This document shows, in pieces, positions 58,360 to 64,000 of a stretch of DNA of 64,000 nucleotides. Where the stretch lies: positions 372,001 through 436,000 of the forward strand of contig NZ_BSEC01000001.1 of NCBI RefSeq assembly GCF_027923385.1, read 5' to 3'. This stretch comes from Methylocystis echinoides. Its GTDB lineage: Bacteria; Pseudomonadota; Alphaproteobacteria; Rhizobiales; Beijerinckiaceae. The notes under the pieces are model-generated. The model had not been told where the DNA came from. It made no database searches and saw only the letters and a program-made list of their open reading frames with translations. The stretch's first letter is position 1. The number at the start of each line of letters is the position of its first letter. A program made the position numbers and the translations under genes.

Positions 58360-59661
58360 ATGCATGGCCTTGGCGGCGCCGGCGGCGCGCAGTTCGAATG
58401 GACCGATGTCCTCATCGTCTTTCTCTGCGTGCTGCTCTCTGCGTTTTTCTCCGGCTCCGAAACGGCGCTGACGGCGGCTTCCCACGCGCGGATGCATACG
58501 CTGGAGAAGGAAGGCGACCGCCGCGCGGGGGCCGTCAACAGGCTGTTGCGCCAGCGCAACCGCATGATCGCGGCGCTGCTGCTCGGCAGCACGCTGGTCA
58601 ATATCGGCGGGTCGGCCTTCACGACGAGCGTGCTCACCGCCATCGCCGGCGAGAATGGCGCTGTCTATGCGACCATTCTGATGACCGTGCTGCTGCTCGT
58701 CTTCGCGGAAGTCCTGCCCAAGACCGTGGCGATCAATTATCCCGACGCCATGTCGCTGCGCGTCGTCACCTTCATCACGCCTTTCGTGCTGATTTTCGCG
58801 CCGGTGCTGGCGACGGTGGAGTGGGTGGTGCGCGGGGTGCTCGGCGTCGTCGGCGTCGAACTCACCCACGGCCGCACCATGCTCTCGCCCTATGAAGAGC
58901 TGAAGGGGGCGGTCGACATTCTGCATGAGGAAGGCAATGTCGAGCGCGCCGCCCGCGACATGTTCGGCGGCGTGCTCGATCTGCAGGTGCTGCATGTGGC
59001 GGATGTGATGATCCATCGCACCAAGATGCGCACCATCGACGCCGATTTGCCGCCGCAGCAGATCGTGCGCGAAGTGCTCGCCTCGCCCTTCACGCGCATG
59101 CCCCTGTGGCGCGAACGGCCCGACAATTTCGTCGGCGTGCTGCACTCCAAGGATCTTTTGCGCGCGCTGGACGCGGCGGGGGGCGACGCGTCGAAAATCA
59201 GCATCGACGACGTGATGTTCGCCCCCTGGTTCGTGCCGGAGGCGACGACGCTCGAGGATCAGCTCGAAGCCTTCCTCAAGCGCAAGACGCATTTCGCGCT
59301 CGTCGTCGACGAATATGGCGAGGTGATGGGCCTCGTCACGCTCGAGGACATTCTCGAAGAGATCGTCGGCGACATTCGCGACGAGCACGATCTCGCCGTG
59401 CAGGGCGTCCGTCCGCAACCCGACGGCTCCGTGCTCGTCGACGGCGCCGTGCCGGTGCGCGACCTCAATCGCGTCATGGCCTGGGACCTTCCGGACGAGG
59501 AGGCGACGACGATCGCGGGGCTCGTCATTCACGAGGCCGGCGCGATTCCGGAAGCGGGGCAGGTGTTCACCTATCACGGCTTCCGCTTCGAGGTGATGCG
59601 CAAGATCAGGAACAGGGTCACGGCGCTGCGGGTGACGCCGCAGGATGTTGCGGAGGGGTAG
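58360..59661 (+). CDS. CNNM/CorC-type transporter-associated protein with CBS domains
   Basis: A 433-residue protein with an N-terminal DUF21/CNNM membrane domain of 3-4 helices (about 15-160, with FSGSETALTAAS), a CBS pair (about 205-335, with FVGVLHSKDLL and ALVVDEYGEVMGLVTLEDILEEIVGD, cited by VVDEYGEVMGLVTLEDILEE) and a C-terminal CorC_HlyC domain. Relatives function in magnesium or cobalt efflux. It starts five bases after aroKB and is likely cotranscribed. It is convergent with the histidine kinase gene, with only 15 bases between the stops. Confidence 0.88.
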   Translation: MHGLGGAGGAQFEWTDVLIVFLCVLLSAFFSGSETALTAASHARMHTLEKEGDRRAGAVNRLLRQRNRMIAALLLGSTLVNIGGSAFTTSVLTAIAGENGAVYATILMTVLLLVFAEVLPKTVAINYPDAMSLRVVTFITPFVLIFAPVLATVEWVVRGVLGVVGVELTHGRTMLSPYEELKGAVDILHEEGNVERAARDMFGGVLDLQVLHVADVMIHRTKMRTIDADLPPQQIVREVLASPFTRMPLWRERPDNFVGVLHSKDLLRALDAAGGDASKISIDDVMFAPWFVPEATTLEDQLEAFLKRKTHFALVVDEYGEVMGLVTLEDILEEIVGDIRDEHDLAVQGVRPQPDGSVLVDGAVPVRDLNRVMAWDLPDEEATTIAGLVIHEAGAIPEAGQVFTYHGFRFEVMRKIRNRVTALRVTPQDVAEG

Positions 59662-59676
59662 AGGCGCGGGGCCTTC

Positions 59677-60999
59677 TCAGATCTCCGCCGTCAGCGTCGC
59701 GCGCACGCCGTCCGTCTCGTAAGAGATGTCGATGTCGCCGCCGAACTGACGGGTCAGCACGCTCTTCATGAGATATTGACCAACGCCTGTGCGGCTGGGC
59801 GGCTCGACCGGCGGGCCGCCGTGTTCTTTCCACTCCACCTGCAGCCGCCGACCCTCGCTGTCGGCCACGCGCCACGCCACCGTGACGCGGCCGTCTTCGG
59901 CCGAGAGCGCGCCGTGGCGTTCGGCGTTCGACAAAAGTTCGTGCAGCGCCATGCCGAGCGCCAGCGCCACTTCGGAGCGCAGTTCGATATCGTCCCCCGA
60001 GACGCTGATGCGGTCGCGCATCGACGGGCTGTCCGAGGCGAGCGCCGTCGTCACAAGCTCCCGCACCGGCGTCTCCGTCCAGGACCGCTTCACAAGCAGG
60101 GTGGACAGGCGGCTGAGGCACTGGATGCGATCCGAAAAACTGTTTCGGAAGCCCGCGAAATCCGTCGCCGTCCGCGCGGTGATGTTGGCGATGCCCTGGA
60201 TCATCGCGAGGGAATTATTGACGCGGTGATGCAGCTCCATATTCATCATGCGCCGATGCTCCTCGGCGCTCTTCAGTTCGTCGATGTCCGTCACCGCGAT
60301 GATCGCCGCAATGGTTTCGCCACGGTCGTTGCGGATCGGCGAGCCGACGACATTGATCCAGCCCCAGCTCCCGTCCGAGCGCTGATGGCGACATTCGAGC
60401 GTCGGCCGCTCCTCCCCCGCAAGCGCGCGGGCGAGCGGATATTCCTGCGGCGCGACCGGTTCGCCGCTCTCGTGCACGGCGATCCAGTGGCGGTAGCTTT
60501 CGGTGTTTTCCGAATAGATGATCGGTCCGCGCAGGATGCGCTCCAGCGCCTTGTTGCCTTCCAGAATGCGGCCGCTCGGCGCTTCCGCGAGCAGGACCCC
60601 GACCGGGAGGGCGTCGATGATCGCGCGCAACTGATTGTTGAAGCCGTTCGAGCCGCCGCGCCTGCCGCCGTCGCCGCCGCTGCGGATGACCTCTTCATTG
60701 AGTTGCGTGAGCAGCGCGCGCTTGCGCCGCAGGCGCTCGTCGAACTCCCCGAGCGTGCGGGCGATGTCGTCGACGTCCTCGACGCCGGTCGGCGTCCATT
60801 CCGGCGGCGCGCCGGCCTTCAGCCGATGCGCGAACGCGGCGAGGCTGTGAGTGGCGGCGGCCGTCTGGCGGCGCGCCATTTCCCGTTGAAACAGCAGGAA
60901 GAGCGTCACGCCCAGCGAGGCGATAACCGCGCCAGCGCCCGCGATCCACGCCGGCGTCGCCTGCGCGGCCGAAGCGAAGCCCGGGTCAGACACAGTCAA
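59677..60999 (-). CDS. HWE-family sensor histidine kinase (probable PhyK-type GSR kinase)
   Basis: A membrane kinase of about 440 residues. One N-terminal helix (PAWIAGAGAVIASLGVTLFLL, cited by IAGAGAVIASLGVTLF), a HAMP-like helical segment, a PAS domain with PAC motif (around DGSWGWINVVGSPIRNDRG) and an HWE/HisKA_2 core are visible. The phospho-acceptor region is ELHHRVNNSLAMI and the ATP lid includes HELLSNAERHG. Kinases of this class phosphorylate PhyR. The start is uncertain: TTG at 60999 follows GAAGG at good spacing, GTG at 60993 is possible, and the frame is open to 61098. It sits directly downstream of ecfG on the same strand. Confidence 0.85.
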   Translation of the reverse strand: MTVSDPGFASAAQATPAWIAGAGAVIASLGVTLFLLFQREMARRQTAAATHSLAAFAHRLKAGAPPEWTPTGVEDVDDIARTLGEFDERLRRKRALLTQLNEEVIRSGGDGGRRGGSNGFNNQLRAIIDALPVGVLLAEAPSGRILEGNKALERILRGPIIYSENTESYRHWIAVHESGEPVAPQEYPLARALAGEERPTLECRHQRSDGSWGWINVVGSPIRNDRGETIAAIIAVTDIDELKSAEEHRRMMNMELHHRVNNSLAMIQGIANITARTATDFAGFRNSFSDRIQCLSRLSTLLVKRSWTETPVRELVTTALASDSPSMRDRISVSGDDIELRSEVALALGMALHELLSNAERHGALSAEDGRVTVAWRVADSEGRRLQVEWKEHGGPPVEPPSRTGVGQYLMKSVLTRQFGGDIDISYETDGVRATLTAEI

Positions 61000-61200
61000 T
61001 TCAGCCTTCGATATCAGGGAATTGAAAACCCACCCGAAATCGCCCACCAGCCAACTCCGCGCATGCCTGTGGCGGGACGCGCGCCGTCCCGCCGCCAATC
61101 CGTCGCCTTTTGGGGCAAGCGCCCCCTCTCCCGCTGAACCAGCGAGGTCTTCACAGAGTTCCCGCCAGAAGGGGAGCGGCGAAAAATTTTTGAACCGGGT

Positions 61201-61755
61201 TTAAAGCGCCTTGCTGCTCTTTCTCGCGGCGATACCCGTGATGGTCGGATCGTAATCGATCTCATGCGCCCCATTCAGCCCGAGATGCTCCGCGAGTTTG
61301 GCGCGGGCCCGGTTCAGGCGGCTTTTCACGGTTCCGACCGCGATGTTGCAGACCTGCGCGGCTTCTTCGTAAGAGAGCTCGGTGATGCCGATCATCAGCA
61401 GGATCTCGCGATGCTCCGGGGCGAGCTTGTTCAACGCCTTTTGCACATCCTGCATGGTGACGTTCGACTCCTGGCCCCCCTTCACCGGAATCTGTTCGGC
61501 CAGGACGTTGTCGCTGTCCTGCACCTCGCGCGAGCGCTTGCGATACTGGGAGAAATAGGTGTTGCGCAGGATCGTGACCAGCCAGGCGCGGAAATTCGTG
61601 CCCGGCTCGAAGCTGTCGGCATGCGACCAGGCCTTTACGAGCGTGTCTTGGACGAGATCGTCGGCAACGCTATATGAGCCCGAGAGAGAGATGGCGAAGG
61701 CGCGCAAATAAGGGATTTGCGCCACCATTTCGTCTCCGAAGGAAGCCTGGGTCAT
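61201..61755 (-). CDS. ecfG: General stress response sigma factor EcfG
   Basis: A 184-residue ECF sigma factor of the EcfG (ECF15-type) group. It has a region 2 (about 15-85, with DDLVQDTLVKAWSH and FRAWLVTILRNTYF) and a region 4 (about 110-165, with ELSYEEAAQVCNIAVGTVKSRLNRAR, cited by YEEAAQVCNIAVGTVKSRL). It directs RNA polymerase to GGAAC-N16/17-GTT promoters. It overlaps nepR by four bases (ATGA) and shares its promoter, which is itself of EcfG type, so it is probably autoregulated. PhyR and the kinase flank it. Confidence 0.95.
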   Translation of the reverse strand: MTQASFGDEMVAQIPYLRAFAISLSGSYSVADDLVQDTLVKAWSHADSFEPGTNFRAWLVTILRNTYFSQYRKRSREVQDSDNVLAEQIPVKGGQESNVTMQDVQKALNKLAPEHREILLMIGITELSYEEAAQVCNIAVGTVKSRLNRARAKLAEHLGLNGAHEIDYDPTITGIAARKSSKAL

Positions 61756-62000
61756 TTCTTCTCGCGCTGTTTGGCTTCAAGCTGGGCGAGCAGCATGACG
61801 AATTTGTCGGGAATGGGCTGTTGAACGAGGTCGTCGCAGAATGAGCGCAGCACACGCCCCAGCTGTTCCTGGATATGCGGCTCGAGATAGACGCCATCCA
61901 CGCCGTCGACCGTCTCAACGAGACCGTCGCCTTGCGCGCCGTCGCCGTCCGGCCGCAAGGACAGCGTCTTCTCCTGCTCGTGTTCTTTTCCCTGAGTCAT
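61752..62000 (-). CDS. nepR: Anti-sigma factor NepR
   Basis: An 82-residue protein with a disordered, acidic N-terminus and the conserved NepR core of two helices: EPHIQEQLGRVLRSFCDDLV and PIPDKFVMLLAQLE (residues about 40-76). It binds EcfG in unstressed cells and phosphorylated PhyR under stress. It is the first gene of the nepR-ecfG pair and divergent from phyR, the standard layout of the alphaproteobacterial stress locus. Confidence 0.93.
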   Translation of the reverse strand: MTQGKEHEQEKTLSLRPDGDGAQGDGLVETVDGVDGVYLEPHIQEQLGRVLRSFCDDLVQQPIPDKFVMLLAQLEAKQREKK

Positions 62001-62075
62001 CTATCGCCCCGAGAACCCTCGTACATTTCGACAATGTCCCGCATGCGCGCCCTCGCTCGAGGCGCCCAGATAGGC

Positions 62076-62100
62076 AACCCCGGGACGGCGCAATCGTTCC
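62076..62100 (-). promoter_or_regulatory. Sigma-EcfG promoter of nepR-ecfG
   Basis: On the minus strand GGAAC (62100-62096) is followed after 17 bases by GTT (62078-62076), about 75 bases before the nepR ATG. It matches the consensus GGAAC-N16/17-CGTT except for the first C. It makes the sigma factor positively autoregulated. Confidence 0.7.
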
Positions 62101-62184
62101 AGACGGAAAAGTTGGATTTCTAGCCCGAGGCGGCCTAATGCTCAATAACTCCCGCCGCCGACAACAGGACCGCAAGGTGTCGTC

Positions 62185-62973
62185 ATGAACATCTCACGCG
62201 AGATCGCACCCCATCTTCCCTATCTTCGCCGTTTCGCGCGCGCGCTCTGCGGGACGCAGAAGAGCGGCGACGCCTATGTCGTGGCCACGCTCGAGGCGCT
62301 GGTCGCCGACATCGACGCCTTTCCGCCGAACATGTCGGCCAAGGTCGGGCTCTACCACCTCTTCATGCGCTGCTGGTCCTCCATCACGCTCAATGTCGAA
62401 GAGCGGCCGGAGGACGAGCTGTCGCCGGCGGAGCGCAACGTCAGCCTGCTGACGCCGCGCTCGCGGCAGGCCTTTTTGCTGCGCACGGTCGAAGGCTTTT
62501 CCGTCGAGGACGTCGCCGCCATCCTCGCGGTCACGCCGCATGAGGTCGACACGCTGATCGAGCAGGCCGGCCGCGAGATCGCCGAGCGGGTGGCGACCGA
62601 TGTGCTCATCATCGAGGATGAGGCGCTGATCGCGCAGGACATCGAGTTCATCGCGCGCGACCTCGGCCACAATGTCATCGGCATCGCCCGCACGCACCGG
62701 GAGGCGGTCGAGATCGCAAGCGGCCACCACCCGGGTCTGATCCTTGCCGACATCCAGCTCGCCGACGGCAGCTCCGGCCTCAACGCCGTCAACGAGCTGT
62801 TGCAGACCTTCGACTGCCCGGTGATCTTCATCACCGCCTTCCCGGAGCGGCTCCTCACGGGCGAGCGGCCCGAGCCCGCCTTCCTCATCAGCAAGCCCTA
62901 CAAGGTCGATACGGTGAAGGCGACGATTTCGCAGGCGCTGTTCTTCGAACGCAAGGCGACGCGGGTCGCGTGA
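62185..62973 (+). CDS. phyR: General stress response regulator PhyR (sigma-like domain + receiver)
   Basis: A 262-residue protein with an N-terminal sigma-factor mimic domain (about 1-135, resembling regions 2 and 4 but not binding DNA) and a C-terminal receiver domain (about 138-256) whose phospho-acceptor is D189 (LILADIQLADG). Phosphorylation opens the protein so that the mimic domain captures NepR and frees EcfG. It is divergent from nepR. The ATG at 62185 has only a weak purine stretch (CAAGG) upstream. A good intrinsic terminator follows its stop. Confidence 0.95.
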   Translation: MNISREIAPHLPYLRRFARALCGTQKSGDAYVVATLEALVADIDAFPPNMSAKVGLYHLFMRCWSSITLNVEERPEDELSPAERNVSLLTPRSRQAFLLRTVEGFSVEDVAAILAVTPHEVDTLIEQAGREIAERVATDVLIIEDEALIAQDIEFIARDLGHNVIGIARTHREAVEIASGHHPGLILADIQLADGSSGLNAVNELLQTFDCPVIFITAFPERLLTGERPEPAFLISKPYKVDTVKATISQALFFERKATRVA

Positions 62974-62980
62974 CGAAAAC

Positions 62981-63018
62981 GGACGGCGCCTGTCGCGCGC
63001 CGTCCCGTCTCCTTTTGC
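62981..63018 (+). terminator. Intrinsic terminator of phyR
   Basis: A 9-bp stem (GGACGGCGC at 62981-62989 with its complement at 62997-63005) and a 7-base loop, followed by CGTCTCCTTTT. It ends just before the GGAAC of the dps promoter. Confidence 0.65.
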
Positions 63019-63019
63019 C

Positions 63020-63045
63020 GGAACAAGACGGGCGAAACGCGCGTT
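63020..63045 (+). promoter_or_regulatory. Sigma-EcfG promoter of dps
   Basis: GGAAC at 63020-63024, a 17-base spacer and CGTT at 63042-63045 match the EcfG consensus exactly. The ATG of dps lies 34 bases further on. Confidence 0.8.
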
Positions 63046-63078
63046 GTCGCGTAACGCCAAAGGCCGAAGGAGCCCAAG

Positions 63079-63612
63079 ATGACCCATGTCTCGCAGAGCA
63101 GCGACACCGAGCGCGTGTCGCTCAACACGCCAAGCGACCTCTCCGATGAGGCCACGGCGCTGCTGGCGGAGCGGATCAACCGTCTCGTCGCCGACGCCTA
63201 TGTGCTCTATCTCAAGACCAAGAATTTCCACTGGCACGTCAGCGGGCCGAATTTCCGCGATTTTCACGAGATGCTCGACGAGCAGAGCGAGCAGATTCTC
63301 GACTCCATCGATCCGCTCGCGGAGCGCGCGCGCAAACTCGGCCAGCCGACGCTGCATTCACTGAGCGAAATCCTTCGGCTCGCGTCGCTCAGTGAAAACG
63401 AAAAGGATTTCGTTTCGCCCTACGAGATGCTGGTGGAGCTGATGAACGACAATGTCGCGATCGCCAAGGCCATGCGCGAGGCGCATGGGATTTGCGATGA
63501 CTGGGACGATGTCGCGACGGCGAGCCTGATCGAGCAATATCTCGACGAGACGGAGAAGCGCACCTGGTTCCTCTTCGAGGCCGCGCGCGCCGCGGACGCC
63601 GGCGGGCATTGA
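63079..63612 (+). CDS. dps: Dps family DNA-binding ferritin-like protein
   Basis: A 177-residue four-helix ferritin-like protein that stores iron, detoxifies peroxide and protects DNA. The ferroxidase signature KTKNFHWHVSGPNFRDFHEMLDEQ (key residues HWH, D and E) is complete, and the later helix DDVATASLIEQYLDETEKRTWF is typical. GAAGGAG precedes the ATG. Its perfect sigma-EcfG promoter makes it a direct output of the adjacent stress circuit. A 24-bp tandem repeat follows the gene. Confidence 0.94.
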   Translation: MTHVSQSSDTERVSLNTPSDLSDEATALLAERINRLVADAYVLYLKTKNFHWHVSGPNFRDFHEMLDEQSEQILDSIDPLAERARKLGQPTLHSLSEILRLASLSENEKDFVSPYEMLVELMNDNVAIAKAMREAHGICDDWDDVATASLIEQYLDETEKRTWFLFEAARAADAGGH

Positions 63613-63617
63613 CGCCG

Positions 63618-63703
63618 GCGCCGCACCTGACCGGGCGCAGGGCGCCGCACTTGACCGGGCGCAAGGCGCCGCACTTGACCAGGCGCAGGGCGCCGCACTT
63701 GCG
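63618..63703. repeat. 24-bp tandem repeat, about 3.5 copies
   Basis: Units begin at 63618, 63642, 63666 and 63690, the last one partial. The unit core is GCGCCGCACTTGACC followed by GGGCGCAGG, with single-base differences between copies. It starts five bases after the dps stop and ends about 80 bases before the next gene. The repeat length is a multiple of three, but no convincing protein is encoded. Confidence 0.85.
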
Positions 63704-63782
63704 AAGACCGCGCAAAGCCGCATAATTTCCAGCGAGTCGCGCGCCGGCCGAAGCAGGGCCGGCGCAGCGCTGGAAGGGCAAG

Positions 63783-64000
63783 ATGGCGGAACCCGAAAAG
63801 CTCCTCGAGACGGTCACCTCGCATTACACGGCGGCGCGGGGGTTTCTGGCGCGGCTGTCGGCCTTCACCGCCCGCGTGACCTTCAAGATTCCCAAGGGCG
63901 CGACGCCCGGCGAGACGATCGACGAACTGGGCAGGCGCGCCGGGCTCAACGAGGAGGAGCGTCTGACGCTGCACGTTCTCGTGCGCACCAAACCCGGCGT
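63783..64000 (+). CDS. Protein of unknown function, 3' truncated by the window end
   Basis: The first 72 residues of a soluble protein beginning MAEPEKLLETVTSHYTAARG, with no stop before the window edge. GGAAGGG lies upstream of the ATG. The visible part has a helical start, a basic FKIPKG segment and an acidic LNEEERLTLHVL helix. I do not recognise the family. Codon use fits the neighbouring genes, and the antisense frame over this stretch is not convincing. Confidence 0.6.
   Translation, partial: MAEPEKLLETVTSHYTAARGFLARLSAFTARVTFKIPKGATPGETIDELGRRAGLNEEERLTLHVLVRTKPG

Noticed and set aside
63420..63974. Minus-strand frame covering the 24-bp tandem repeat and the truncated gene
   Set aside because: It encodes repetitive Cys-Ala-Arg-Ser units created by the repeat, and the plus-strand frame has a better ribosome binding site and codon use.

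Overview
The window is GC-rich, tightly packed chromosomal DNA from an alphaproteobacterium, most likely of the order Hyphomicrobiales (Rhizobiales). The strongest evidence is a complete PhyR-NepR-EcfG general stress response locus with an HWE-type histidine kinase (59.7-63.0 kb), a system confined to Alphaproteobacteria. Homospermidine synthase, an ArsR-methyltransferase/metF/metH operon and many GC-rich palindromic repeats between genes fit the same group. A methylotrophic genus of the Methylocystis/Methylosinus type is possible, but nothing in the window proves it. I see no rRNA, tRNA, CRISPR array, prophage, transposase or replication origin.

Layout. 0-5.6 kb: 3' part of an acyltransferase/acyl-ACP synthetase, a small membrane protein, a CHAD protein and homospermidine synthase. 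5.6-6.2 kb: a gene-poor gap with a candidate structured small RNA on the minus strand. 6.2-11.9 kb: the methionine operon (regulator-metF-metH), with an operator-like dyad over its promoter. 12-14.3 kb: cstA and its YbdD-like partner. 14.3-17.2 kb (minus): Mn/Fe NRAMP transporter, a histidine-phosphatase/Nudix fusion and a small protein. 17.3-18.8 kb (minus): ccmC-ccmD-ccmG for cytochrome c maturation. 19.0-21.8 kb (minus): ctpA and an EnvC-like protein. 21.8-31.0 kb (minus): glycogen operon glgB-glgC-glgA and a glgX-malQ gene fusion. 31-37.6 kb: two transporters, FKBP isomerase, adenosine kinase, an outer membrane protein and a membrane protein. 37.7-41.1 kb (minus): gmd-rmd-glycosyltransferase for GDP-D-rhamnose. 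41.3-47.2 kb: YidB-like and LOG proteins, YebC, TetR, a KefB-type antiporter, a GST and a 32-residue membrane peptide. 47.4-52.9 kb: branched-chain amino acid genes ilvB-ilvN and ilvC, with a leader-peptide attenuator before ilvB and a two-barrel outer membrane protein before ilvC. 52.9-58.4 kb: a paralogous pair of two-domain NTF2/SnoaL-like proteins, PhzF, a Nudix hydrolase and a shikimate kinase/dehydroquinate synthase fusion. 58.4-64 kb: a CorC-like protein, the general stress response locus, dps and a truncated gene of unknown function.

How the parts work together. The stress locus reads as one circuit. The kinase feeds PhyR, PhyR sequesters NepR, and EcfG is released. I find sigma-EcfG-type promoters (GGAAC-N17-GTT) before nepR-ecfG, before dps, and, about 12 kb away, before the 32-residue membrane peptide. 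The ilv genes show transcription attenuation through a leader peptide with consecutive Leu-Leu-Val-Val codons. The glg genes encode both glycogen synthesis and breakdown, with the debranching and glucanotransferase steps in one chain.

The most interesting items are the stress-linked 32-residue peptide, the ilvB attenuator, the four-hairpin small RNA candidate, the GlgX-MalQ fusion, the duplicated outer membrane barrel and the paired NTF2-like/PhzF/Nudix gene set of unknown role.
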